A stretch of DNA of 64,000 nt from Axinella damicornis (lineage: Eukaryota > Porifera > Demospongiae > Axinellida > Axinellidae), in the NCBI GenBank assembly GCA_963931865.1, contig OZ007508.1, positions 1,893,961 to 1,957,960 of the forward strand. The letters are read 5' to 3'. The position numbers were made by a program, and so were the translations under genes. Position 1 is the stretch's first letter, and every line of letters starts with the position of its first letter. Shown here piece after piece: positions 13,772 through 26,800 of this stretch. The notes under the pieces were generated by a model, which was given only the letters and a program-made list of their open reading frames with translations, searched no databases and was not told where the DNA came from.

Positions 13772-13809
13772 TAGCCTCGTTCCCATGATGGGGCCTGGGA
13801 ACGAGGCTA
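13772..13809. mobile_element. 38-bp MITE with 9-bp target duplication
   Basis: It starts TAGCCTCGTTCCCA and ends TGGGAACGAGGCTA. Flanks are GCACAAGGC (13763-13771) and GCACATGGC (13810-13818), an 8/9 match that reads as a target-site duplication. It is essentially two inverted ends with a few spacer bases. Confidence 0.7.
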
Positions 13810-14895
13810 GCACATGGCTAGCTGTAAGTACAAGCTGGTTGACGCAAGCCAGCTGAAATATCCACAAGTGAGAGTAAGAATATTCTGTAAGGTGGGTTGC
13901 ACTGCCAGTAAGTTAACTGACAGGTTGAATGGCGCCACCATCTGTACTCAGAGGTCAATTATTGTGAACAATTCCTGGAAGTTGAACAGGAAGAAGAGGT
14001 ACCAACAGTCCCACGGCTCAGGCTCTCTCAGGCTAACTTTAGGTAGTGTTTACATGCCACATCAATGTTTAGTATGTATGTGGATGTACGCAGGACAAAG
14101 GGGGTGGTTTACATAGCAACAGTCCCATGTCCTCTGCTCTCCTAGGATCTCTGGAGGCTAGTGTTTACATGCCCCATCAATGTTTACAGCACTTACTAGT
14201 GTTCAAATAGCTCTAGTGTGTATGAGGACGCATGCATAGGATCCAGGTTACCAATGACGTGTATGCGGTTGCTGAAATTGCATCATAAAGTGCTAGCTTG
14301 TATTCGGAGGTCAATGTACTTACTGTTGGTGAGGAAACCAAGAACAGGCAGACTGAGCAGTTAATGGTATTCATGAGCCACATCTGCAGCCACACCCAAA
14401 CAGTGACCTGATCTTAAGTTGTTTACTGTTCTTAAAGATATTCATAATGCCATATGCACCTCTGATGTTTGTTACAGAAGCAGTCATATGACCTGAAAAG
14501 AGAAGCGTGATTGGTTGAAATCCGTAACTAGATATAAATATAAATCTCTATTTTCAAAGGATATTTATGCAAAACTAGCAGCAAACAAAATTAAACATCA
14601 ACAACTTACTCAGCAATTTAAAAGTAAATCCAGTCACATGACCTGATTCGAAAAATGTGATTGGCTGAGCACGACCACACACCAGCAGTAAACAACTGAG
14701 TGTGTACAAGACCAGATCACTTCTTGGGTGGGGCTGCTCATAAACAAAAAAAATGCAGCTTTAACTGTGGCACATGAATACCATTAACTGCCCTTCCTGT
14801 TCAGCTTCCAGGAATGTCCAGCTAATTACCAGCACAGTACAGTGAGAGACCTCTGAATACTGATTAACATTTGGTAGCTCAGGCCTGACCCGACA

Positions 14896-14933
14896 TAGCC
14901 TCGTTCCCAGGACGCGGCCTGGGAATGAGGCTA
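14896..14933. mobile_element. 38-bp MITE with 9-bp target duplication
   Basis: Same ends as the 13772 element (TAGCCTCGTTCCCAGG / CCTGGGAATGAGGCTA). Flanks are GACCCGACA (14887-14895) and GACCCAACA (14934-14942), an 8/9 match. Confidence 0.7.
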
Positions 14934-15962
14934 GACCCAACAATGTGCATTCCAGGAGAATGTACACACATGAGCATGTACACAAAGCACCATCGACAAT
15001 TTAGACCGACATGAATAATTCATGAGGAAGAAGTTTTGATGTTGGCTGGCTGTTTATTCACCATTCAATTTATTGCTGTGGGGTATGCTCTAAGTGAGAT
15101 AGAGCCCTCCCATTCAGACTTTAACGCCCTTGGAACACTCGGGCTGTGTTAATCAGTCTTGGGCTGTGCCCTTGAGCAATAATTAAGCTTGCCCTCGGTT
15201 CCCAGGGTTTTATTTGGGCTAAAGCCCTCATGTAAGGGCTCTATCCTATACAGAGCTCCGTTACAGAGCTGTATTATCTATGCAGGCTCACAAGTTGGTA
15301 GAGAACTTTCAGTGTGTCGACTGCTTTCATGAAACAGTAAAGTATGGCTAGATGTTGCCTTTGCGGAAACAGCCAACCAGTCTGGGTATGTACCATGCGT
15401 AAGACGATACCGACTTGTTGTTGCATTTTGCATTAGTACTGATACGCAAGATGACATCACTTTGTCCATAGCACACTGATAGAATTCACTACCTTGAAGA
15501 GCTTATTCATTGCACAAACCCACAATCGTTGCGTTCACTGTAGTACTATATAAGTCGAGCCGCACATTTCTCCGCACTTTATTCCCAAGTAGTTGGGGCT
15601 CTACAACTACCGGGGTATCTACCCCGGGCCCCAGGGTTCTGCAATACCTTATATGTCTTCTGAGAATTGTGATGTGAGCGGAACCTTTTAGAGCGCACCG
15701 GGTGCAGCTTGCTGCACCCCCACAATTACAAACAGAAACTTACCGATGGAACCAATTAAGTAGTTCCGTTAGAGACGGGCAACATTCAAGCCAAAATTAT
15801 TGCTACTACAAGGAATACACTGTACCGGGAATCACCCACAATACTAACTAGTGTATGGACAATGTCTCTCATGCACTTTTGGCAGCTTACGTATACTTTG
15901 CAACAGACAAGGAACAATTTTTCAGTCTCTAAGTAAATTTAGAGGTTTTCGCAAGAGCTACC

Positions 15963-16055
15963 TAGCCTCGTTCCCAGTCCCACACCCAGCTTTTCATCGC
16001 TTGGACCGTACTGCAAAACGACAAAAAGCTGGGTGTGGGACTGGGAAAGAGGCTA
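15963..16055. mobile_element. 93-bp MITE with exact 9-bp target duplication
   Basis: It starts TAGCCTCGTTCCCAGTCCCA and ends in the near-complement GGGACTGGGAAAGAGGCTA, with inverted repeats of about 33 bp. Flanks are AGAGCTACC at 15954-15962 and again at 16056-16064, an exact 9-bp duplication. Confidence 0.8.
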
Positions 16056-16485
16056 AGAGCTACCTACATTGTGAAATTGCGCTGCGAGTGAAATTCCAGG
16101 TGTGCTGTATTTGGAACTATACAAATCAGTACATTAAGTGTGGGTGTGTGAGTAACGGAAGTCGGGCGTTTGGCTGGAAGGACTAGGCTAGTGACGCACG
16201 ACCTAGATTTTGAGAGATGCGACAGGCTGTTTGTCGGCGTGTCAGAATACTGCCAGACTCGAACAGATCCAGTGAGAGATGAGAGCTCGTGAGACCTCTG
16301 CAAGAGAATTATCATGCACTGTGCTAATGCAAACACCGAGGGGGAGGTGAGAGTTCGCCAGACGTCTGCACAGAGAGCTGCCTGGCGCCAGACTCACAGA
16401 CACAATGAGGGAGCAGTATATAAATGAAGCTAATAATGGGCAACCAACTAAACAAGGTTGGTTCAATTTGTTTTTGTCGCCATAG

Positions 16486-16525
16486 TAGCCTCGTTCAAAT
16501 TACCGAACACCTGGGAACGAGGCTA
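16486..16525. mobile_element. 40-bp MITE with 9-bp target duplication
   Basis: Ends are TAGCCTCGTTC and GGGAACGAGGCTA. Flanks are TCGCCATAG (16477-16485) and TTGCCATAG (16526-16534), an 8/9 match. Confidence 0.65.
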
Positions 16526-16652
16526 TTGCCATAGCAACCATATTGGTGGTTAATACAAATACACCTAAAACTACTATTTCTCAATGGAACTACATACAAG
16601 AAGTTTTTGATTTCCCATATCCCAGTGTTTCTACATGTACATAGTGACTACA

Positions 16653-16730
16653 TAGCCTCGTTCCCAGGCCTCCATGCCCAGCTTTTGTCAAGCAACAAAA
16701 GCTGGGCGTGGAGGCCTGGAAACGAGGCTA
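16653..16730. mobile_element. 78-bp MITE with exact 9-bp target duplication
   Basis: Nearly perfect hairpin: TAGCCTCGTTCCCAGGCCTC at the left pairs with GAGGCCTGGAAACGAGGCTA at the right. Flanks are GTGACTACA at 16644-16652 and 16731-16739, exact. The 9-bp duplication suggests the Mutator-like (MULE) superfamily, although the mobilising transposase is not in the window. Confidence 0.8.
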
Positions 16731-17826
16731 GTGACTACAAGGGCACCCCACTCAGCTATGGCAGCAGCAAAAACTGACACATAAACATGGCTCAGCTGTG
16801 CCAGACATCCAGTCTGCCTCACCTGATGCATACCCTAATGAGGCTCTTAGGGAACAATAAGCAAATCACTGCCTTCCATTCATAACCATTATCTTGTCAG
16901 TGAATATTACTACAATAATAGGATGCTTAATGTGCTGCGAAAAGCTATTCATCTGCCATGGATATCTTATTAGTTGCTATGGAAACATATAGAGAGGTGT
17001 CTGGGGCTGCTACTTACACAGCTATAGACTGCACCCACAAGCAGCAAGGGCAGAGTGATTGCTCTGTGTGTCGGTATGCTATTTGTTTGTCCCCTTTGTT
17101 TATTTGGGGGTTTTTTTTGTTTGTTTGTTTGGTTTTTTGTTTGTCCTGTTTGTTTGAGTGATTGCATGCTCTGTCGGTATGTTGTCCTGTTTATTACTTG
17201 TCCAGTTTGAATATTTATTTGTCCAGTGTGGACACAAAATGAGCAATTATGTAGAGTAAATTATGAATGCTTATACCCTTTTCTTACAGTAGGGCGATCA
17301 GGGGAGTTCGGACAAGACCCCAAGCAGCATGTATAGTATTGTACCCGTGATTATGCAATGGGGCAATATTGCTCTATCAGCTTCCTACCTGATGCTAAAC
17401 ACTTGAGTGTTGAAGACAAGTCTGCATTCGCTGTGATGCTGCGTGGTCACATACGTAACTATTCATGTGCATTACTAATCCACTCATGGGACAATGCTTG
17501 TCATGATGGTTTGAAAGCAGAAATCAGATCTCTCTCACATAAAACGAGGGGAATGACTGTGCATTACATCATACAATGACAGCGCACATGATCATGTCCT
17601 CCCCCTGGAGGATGGTAACGACCACTGGCCAGGCTATTTACAGGTAGGGTTATTGAGCTCATAGGGGTGTTTTGAAAAACAATCTTCTTGTGGTCACCAT
17701 GAGAACAGGACTTCAAACGGACATTTTTGTGCCACTAATATTTCATTGCTTATGAAATCATCATGGCGGCTGTACAACACACTCAATTACAACTATGTAA
17801 GGTCATGTGACCTTTGACCTCCTAAC

Positions 17827-20800
17827 CTTCATTGGTGGTAGTCCAGTGTAGTTAGAGATGAGAAAGTTCATCGCAATATCCTCACAGTTCATGTGGTGGT
17901 CAATCCAGTCACGGATTTCATGAGGCATCACAGAGGAGAAGAGATAATGGTAGAACTGGAGAGGGAAGAAGCAGGGAGGGAGGGAGGGAGGGAGGGAGGG
18001 AGGGAGGGAGGGAGGGAGGGAGGGAGGGAGGGAGGGAGGGAGGGAGGGAGGGAGGGAGGGAGGGAGGGAGGGAGGGAGGGAGGGGGGGGAGGGAGGGAGG
18101 GAGGGAGGGAGGGAGGGAGGGAGGGAGGGAGGGAGGGAGGGAGGGAGGGAGGGAGGGAGGGAGGGAGGGAGGGAGGGAGGGATCATTTGGTTTCTTGGTG
18201 TAAAATTAGTTCACACATGCACACGTGGGATCATTAAGGGAGTGCAAACTCTAGCCTCTCTATCACCACTCTCTGCAGAGCTGGTGCCTATGGAGAAGGT
18301 GTATAGTCAAAACAAAGGAGGTGGTTTCCTGGTGACGAGGAACTACCTGGGGCTGTGCCCACGATGGATATATCAGCTACGTGGCAACTGATAATGGTTG
18401 TGGCTGTGATTGGAAGGAAGGAGGGTTAGAGCAAGGTTGTACGTGACTAGGATGCAAGGTCAGCACCATATTAGCTTCCTCCTCCTCCTCACAAGGCTAT
18501 TGGAAAGTGTCAGCAAATGAGACAATATTCGTCAATGCCTCCCAAGTTAGTCAACGCCTGCCACTCAGACGGTTAAGTAGGCAACGAGAACACACATAGG
18601 CAATGTGTTGATACTATCAAAGTCTTCTCTTCAGTGGAGACTCCATAGCAACACAAGCAATTCTTAGCCGTGCATGACCGGTCCACTGACCTTGTGGTAG
18701 AACGCAGCCCCGGTCAGCACCAGGGAGATGTTGTTGAGCCAGATCGACTCGTACCTCCACTGGTGTTCCTTGTGGTCGTATGAGTGCACTCGGCCCGGGT
18801 ATCCCACCAGACGAGTCGGGAACTCTCGCCATGCCTGTGGGGGAGGAGATGTGAGGGAGAATGAGGGATGGGCCACGTGCGAGGGGGGAGGGGGTGGGGG
18901 GAAAGAGGATCGATGAATGAGGGGGTGGGAAGAGTGGGTGCACGCATGGCGGATGAGTGGCCTGCACAAGGTGATCATCACCTCAATCACACACCTCAAT
19001 CAGCAAAGTTTGCATATGTGTATGGCTATAATGCTGCACACACATACCAGACATTCCCGATTGTGTGAATGCTGCCTGCCACACACACACACACATGCAT
19101 GCCCACATGCCCACATGCACCGCTCAACATGACAGTTGTTGTAAACATGTTTACGATCGATCGATACAAAAATATTTGCAAATTACATGGTCCCATATCA
19201 CTTACACCATTGATAGTCACATGACAAGATTTGGCCATTCAAAAACAAGGGGGACCACCTATGAATGTATGATCTGGACGTTTTTGGTGTTTGGGTTGGG
19301 CAAGGTATTCCATTTAATGCCCATCAATCCACTGCATGGTTTCATTAATGATCGTCAAGGTTACATTATTATGCACCAGCCAAGTAATTGTATTGGTTCA
19401 TGAATCCAACATTCAGCTTTATTTGACTAATCGGAGTACATTTGGTCTGCATATTCAGGAAGTGGTAATCTTAAATCGCTAGTTATTACCAGTTCATGGT
19501 CTACTATAACTGTCAGCGTTTTGCAAATGTAACCACTTAGTGCTGAGTCATAGCATAACCAAACGGTGCAAAGTTGGTTGTTTGGTAAATTCAGTAAGTA
19601 AACGGCATCACATAATGCATGCGTACGTGCGTACATGCGTGCCTACGTGCAGCTGTGTGTGCATGTGTGCAGAGGTTTGCACCTACGCTGTGAAGTTCAA
19701 GAACAACAAACCTGACACAGCAAATTACCTCTGTTTTGAAAACATCGTAAGTGTCTACTTTCAGCAATCAAGATTTAACACACACAGGCCATTCCCAACC
19801 TCATTCCCAGGCCTACCCTGCTTTTGAGGTCTGCAATGCATGGAAGAGAAGGGTGTGTGGTATGCAAAAATACTGTAAGCGATCAAAAAGTGACGGTGTA
19901 AAAGGCTGGGAATGAGGCTAGGCATGCAGCTAATACAGCACACTAATTTATGCCAAGTATCTTGGATTAGGAATGAGATATGAGGCTGGGATTTGCACCA
20001 TTGTGATCAGCACGAAAGGAGCTTTCAAATGATGTCTATTTTGCTGTAAGTTGAATTTTAACCCAAAATGATGAAAAACCATGGATTATAGCCTTTGGTC
20101 GAGTGCGTTTTTTGTCCAAAATGTGACCGATATGAAAAAATACTTTAAGGACATCATTTGAAAGCTCTTTTCATGCTGATCACAATGGTGCAATCCCCAG
20201 CTTCATATCTCATTCACATACCTAGTTGTTAGTCGGAGCACTGACGTCAGAGGGTAGACAGACGGTAGACACATCTGCCAAAACTTAACAATTTACGTAT
20301 CTCGTCGACCATCCCAGCATCTTAAGCAACGAGCAGTGTTGATGTTGCCATGTGAATGCTCAGGCCTCTGGCCCTCGGACGGATGTTAGAAGAAAGGCCT
20401 GAATGTACTCCGCTGGGCACTGCCTGTCTACCCAACATCACCAAACATGACAAGGACTCCTTCCCCCTCCGTGTTTGCATACTAGAAGCGATCCAAGACT
20501 GGACGTGGCCAAGGCCTAGCCTGGGAATGAGGTTAGCAAAGGCCTGGGAACGAGGCTAACTTAGCCTGGGAATGAGGTTAGCAAAGGCCTGGGAACGAGG
20601 CTAACTTAGCCTCATTCCAAGTGCCTGCAAACAAAGGCTAAGAGGCTAACTGAATGGTATTCATATGCCAATAAAGCAAAAGGTGGGAGTAGGTCGTAAA
20701 GGCTTTTAGCTACATGTGCTGTAACAATGCATATGAATACCCAGCTGGTATTCATTTACCCATTTCAGAAAACAATTCGGAATTACCACGTGGCTTGTGG

Positions 20801-23800
20801 AGTCGCATAATTATTTATTGTAAACATGTTTACAAAGAGGTGTTCGGTTTATGGGATACGTATTAAACTAACGTTGCAATGTTTGTGCTACCGGTTAGGT
20901 CATACCATGCCATTATGACATCATCAGAGTTGCACAATCTCATTGGTTACTTCTACTGGTTGCCAAGCAATGGCAATGAATCTCATTATCACCATTTGCT
21001 ACGAACACCTGCACTGCTAACGTGTTACTGAGCCAATTAATCCATTAGAATAATACTGTGTACGCAAGCAAATACCTGTAATGTAATATTCCGTCAAATT
21101 TCCCCAATTCACCAAATCCAGTTCCGAGTATATCATACGAGGTCTGACAATTCGTTTGCACAAGCTCTAATGAACACTCCTATTCCAACAGAGCAGCTGA
21201 CAGACGTAGTCCAGGGATTGAGTTCAGGGGTGGGGTTCGACCACGCTGAAGATAGTGTCACAAATGCCTTCACACATCAACTAACCTTCAGCAGGTTTAC
21301 GGTCACTGGATGCCAGTTGAGGTGTTTTTGAGAGGCCAGATAGCTCGCATAGTTGAAACCCCCGAGCCTATTGCAGTGCCATCCACAGAGCACTTCTGTT
21401 GCCTGTATTTAACGTTCATTAGAGCCTCAGCATGCACAAATGAATTGCAACGTTATCGTATCAGATCTCCTCTCAGACTTAATCATCTCTTGACTTTCCA
21501 CAGAGCACTTCGATACTTTTCCATACCACACACACACACACACACTGTTATCGCACTTTACCTCAGAGTAGCAATTGCTTGTAACCATGGTTATACCAGA
21601 TAAGCACATGTGCATTGGTCAGCCTCAAGGGCATAATTCTCTACTGCGTACAGTATATCACTTGTCAAGGCAGTATTGTCACTCAATCCTGCGATCCTCG
21701 TGCATCAATAGCTAGCCTTTGGTAGCTTGCAGATTAAAACAGTAAGGGAGAGAGAACCTGATGGCATCTCTTTGCACGTGAATCACATCTGAGACACACA
21801 GAGATGGCTGTGTAATGCGAGCAGATGCCACCCAATGGGTTATGTAATCATTGGAGTCACTCAAACCAATTTTCAGGGGTGAAACTAATTACAGCATGTG
21901 TAGTCACATGACCCTCCAGGTTTGCATACTAAACTGCTGGGGTTTCTGCTCAGCAGACAGCAAGCATGGTGTCTCAATCCACTGAGAGCTGTATGAATGA
22001 ACCGTCTGCATCTACCTTGTATCCAAATTCCAGCTCATCGGCAGTTAGCATGGTTATATCATCATCCAGAGCAACGACTGCAGCCGTTCGGATCTCAGGG
22101 TATGGGATGAACCTGCGGAGGGGGGGGGGGGGGGGAAGAAAGACAAAGAGGGAGGGAGGGAGGGAGGGAGGGAGGGAGGGAGGGAGGGAGGGAGGGAGGG
22201 AGGGAGGGGAGCGAGCAAGGAAGAAGTAACTCAAGTCCTAGTACACCACACTCCACACACCGTCGTACCTGTTGGTGAGTTTATTCTGCTTGCTTCGTAT
22301 CACTTGGATGGGTTTTCTGATCCGAGGCCATTGGCTGACTGGAAGGTATGAGGGAGGAGAGAGAGGGAGGGAGGGGGAGGGAGGGGGGAGGGAGGGAGGG
22401 AGGGGGAGGGAGGGGGGAGGGAGGGAGGGAGGAGAAGGGGTGAATGGAGGAAAAGGAAGAGTGAGGGGAGGAGGGGGGAGGTGATATGAAGGCACACATG
22501 TACCTGGAGGAGGTGGTTTGTTTACATTATTCCAGATCACCAAAATCTGCAGAAAAGAGACACAATTCTTCAATTCCTCATGCATCATATGAAGTCACCA
22601 AGGACGGGGGGGGGGGGGGGGGGGGGGGGGGGGGAGGATATCACATAATACATACCACACACACCTTTGCCAGACTACGGGCTGCAGCCACGTTCTTAAT
22701 GACCTCAAACAGCATGGGAACACGGTCATAGGTGAGGATGACAGCCGTAAACCCCTCGGAGGGCGGGGGAGCGGGAAGGGCTATGGGGGATGGGTAGCTG
22801 TACTGGGGAACAGAATGAGGTAGGAGGGGAGGAGAATCATGAGACTCCATTTAAAATAGTGATTGTTGACAGCTGGGTTTCCCATGGGTGTGTTGCTACG
22901 GTGACAATCCAGTTTACCCAGTACCCACGGCCTTACAAACACTACTACACAAACATGCCAGGTTCCCACACCACAATACAAAGTAGTTGTCATGGGAACA
23001 AGGAATGTACAATGACAGTGAACACTGCGGCCAATGGGTTATGGGATACGGACATCCCATTCTGGCACACCACTGCACAGTCACACCCACAACGTTTACA
23101 CATACAGACCAATGCACTACCTGACAATCCAATATCACATGCAAACTTGTGCTGGACTATTGTACTACCATGTTCACAGATTACTTCGCACGGCAATACT
23201 TTTGCAGTATAGTCACTAATTTAAAAGTGACACGCAAATACTTCGCAGGGGAAACGTTTTTCCTGATTATGTCACTGCGAAAATATCTGATCAGTAATAA
23301 CTTATTTCTGACACATGTGACTGGTGGATCAAGGATGAGTTAGCGATCAAGTTGTGCGTGCATGGTCACCACATTCATAATAACATATGGAAGCAGCTGT
23401 CAATAATAGTATTAATTCAATCATGCAACTGGGCGCAGGTGGAGAACCAGGAGCCAAGCATTACTTTGGAGTGGTCTTACTAACATTATTCATGACACAA
23501 CATGCTGATTATCACATGGCACATGCTGACTCTGTCACATGACTTCTACACACAGTCATGTTGACATCATTGTACTTTTGTTACTAAAAATAGCATCACA
23601 GGCAGACTATTAAATATAAAGCGAGTCTTCTTGTCCAACATTGCTATCTATAGACATGGGTCAATGACATGTTAGGAACGACTAATAGAGGTTTGACACT
23701 GTTTATTTTGTGCGCATAGCTTGAATGAAGGATAAAATCCTCCCAATAGGTGTTTGTCAAAAGGGAAAATTTTGCTGTTACTAAACTTAGCACACTGCAT

Positions 23801-26800
23801 GACATCACTGCTATTACCTAGTGGGGGAGATGTATGCTCCATGTATACCATTTGGGAGGTTTGATGGTATGAACAACTTACCTGAAATTTGTCAGTGATT
23901 TTTACATCAAATCTTTCATTATTCCACCACTGTTGCAGGGGGGAGGTTGGAGGGAGAGGGAGGGAGGGAGGGCGGGAGGGAGGGAGGGAGGGAGGGAGGG
24001 AGGGAGGGAGGGAGGGAGGGAGGGAGGGAGGGAGGGAGGGAGGGAGGGAGGGAGGGAGGGAGGGGGGGAGAGGGGGACGGAGGGAGGGAGGGCGGGAGGG
24101 AGTCACCAACTACATGTCGAGGCATTTAGTAACATGTACATTTTATGTACCTTACCTCATATCCATATTTAGAAGTGGGGAAGACCCTCCCATTAATGAT
24201 GTGCAGTGTTGCCATGGCAATAGCAGCCATGGAGGAGAAGTAGTGCTTGTAGAGAAAGAGCACCTGCAAGGAATAGGCTTGAGTAAATCATCGCCAGAAT
24301 AATAAAATAATAACAGGTAGCTCAAAGAATGAGCGCATGCACCTATACCTCTATCTCCACAGGAAAGAAATATGCACCTAATAATGAGATGCGCTTAACT
24401 TCAAATGACATTCCTCAAATAGGAAGTGCGCTTCATTTCGAAGTATAGACGTTTCCATGTGTGTGGAAAGTTAGTCAGTATGTTCATGGCTGCCTTTGAC
24501 CATTCCCAGGTGCTAACCGAGACCTGGATCTTCAAAACGACATTGAATCATCTAATGTTGTATATAACTGAATTCACTGCAACACAACAAATACTATGAA
24601 TGATTCATTTGTACAAGCTTACCATCCAGTGGTTGCACTGATTTGCTTGTGAATCTGTACATGTTTTGGGAATATTTAAAGAGCGAAACTGACCATCGTA
24701 TAGATGGAGGGTAAGTATAGTCAGTCCCATTTTTCTTCGAGGAAGAATAATAGGTAAATCCATTAGGAGTGTCCTCAAGCATAGCAAACAACAGCATGCT
24801 ATTCTGGGCAGGCACAAACTTGCCCAATTAAAATCATTTGCTAAAGATAGATAGATAATGGGGAGATCCCAGGGAAACTCCCGACAGAGCTGGCGGGGCT
24901 GCTATTGACACTGCTACAGGTTTAGGCTCTGGAGAAGAAGGACAAGTGGTCATCAAGCAAGGAACAGTCAACTGAAACTGAAGGTAAGGAGGAAGATGTG
25001 TAGCCATATAGCCTCAAATTAGAAACTTCCTGCCATACTTCCAGTCACTTGTACTCATTCTCTAGTGTGCAAACACTCAAATGTGGGAGGGCGTGGCCTC
25101 ACCACCTCTCAGTTGATAAACACAGAGAGGAGAGAGAGAGTGCCATGCGAAAGTTAAATCGTGCTAGCAAGAATTTTGATTCAGAACAGAAACAAAGAAT
25201 AACTGTACTCATAGAATTTGCCAGGCCATTTCTGCTACAGCCTGGGAACGAAGTTAGTGCGCTGAATCTCTGCTGATACGGAAAATGAAAGCTTGTTTAT
25301 GACTCAACTAGGAGTGTCCTTAATTTATTTCTTACATGTATTGGCGGCTCATGCGCTCCTGTCGAGAGTGAACGCTGAACGACCTTTGATCTATAGATCT
25401 AGGAAACAGACAGCCGGCCTGAGGCTGAGGCTGAGATTGAGCAGTAAGAAGGAAAGGTCAGGTAAACCTGCATGAGTTCTCAGAGCCTCCGAAGCTGTTG
25501 AGGTATATTATTTTTGGTGGGAGCATTGCTGAGCGGGTTCTCCCCACCCCACTAGAAGTTCTACTCTCTCCATTACCTATAGGTTTCATCCCCTATCCAT
25601 GATGGTGGACCTGAACAATACCTCACCCAGAGAACTTGAACAAAAGTTGGAAATCAAGAAACACCAGGCTGATAACATATATGGATACATTGAAGACAAT
25701 GGAAAAATGATTGACGTGAGGGAACTACTAGATGTTGAAGGAATTGGTGAGGCAACGTACGACAGGATAGTAGACAACGTTTATGTTGGTAAAGTTGAGA
25801 GACCCCCAGTAATGGAAAGACGTGAATATCGTAAAAAGCACAAACGTGATATTGAGCTGGCAAAAAGAAGAGGTGACAAACTCGACGTCTGCCATATCAT
25901 ATCCGAACACAATGGCGGAGCAGACCACGAAGATAACTATGTTCTAGCTGGAGCCCACTTCAACCGTGAAATCCAGGACAAGCACGACGATCTCATGTGT
26001 GCTCTTGTGGGAGTTGAGAAGACACGGGAGGCGATAAGAATTTCACGTCTTCAGAAAGATTTTAAAATGAGCGTCGATGATGCAGAAGAACTCGTTAAAA
26101 GTGGACAGGAAGATTTCAAAAAATTTCGTGAGCAGTATGAAGAAGAGGTAGAGATAATAAGTATCTACGATGAGGATCTAGATGGAGATGGACGTAGACT
26201 GCGAAGATCGGATTTTTGCAAACCCATGATTTGTGCTTGGAACCATGGCTGTGGAAAGCTACGCAGAGGAAGAAGTAGGCACCGCAGACATCGTCACCTC
26301 TGACCTCTGAACCCCAACCTCACTGCATGATTAGCTACTACAAAAGAGCTTGTTGTGGATTAGACTAGTCTGTTAAATGCATTTCCTTATACAGTTGTAA
26401 GCACCTACTATATTTAGTTTGCCAACTGGTATTAATTTAATCTTACTTTACCCCGTTTGTTGCATCTTTGAATGTCTGTACTTACCACAAAGGACAGTAC
26501 TGCTCACTGCCAGTCCAGGGACAGTAGTACCATGCCAGGGACAGTAGTACCATGCCAGGGACAGTAGTACCATGCCAGGGACAGTAGTACCATGCCAGGG
26601 ACAGTAGTACCATGCCGTTGTCGCTGGCAGATGGTTAGTCTTGTTCCCTGACCTTCTACACCTCCAGTATTTGATCACTTGCAGTATACAAAAACAAGCG
26701 ATCAAAAATTTGAGGTGGAAAAGGCCAGGGAACGAGACTACAGACGGTCTCAGTAATCCCGTCAAGTACATGTACCACAAAGAAGCTCAACCCCTCCCCA

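Larger units (their letters stand above)
10259..17826. other. Repeat mosaic; no gene recognised
   Basis: Includes a pyrimidine-rich CCCTCT block (about 11185-11350), a SINE, a duplicated 136-bp segment and a cluster of tiny MITEs. This stretch lies downstream of EXT2, where its missing C-terminal exon would be expected. I looked on the minus strand for the conserved Cys-containing EXT2 end and did not find it. Confidence 0.5.

Noticed and set aside
24926..24987. Possible small plus-strand exon ([19 protein letters not shown]) with a GTAAGG donor
   Set aside because: Too short, no partner exon in register found, and no family recognised.
25299..25461. Signal-peptide-like frame ([19 protein letters not shown]) that could be a first exon of the HNH gene
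   Set aside because: The good donor at 25462 is phase 1, whereas both acceptors before the HNH frame need phase 2; joining them gives an early stop. Without a transcript I keep them apart.
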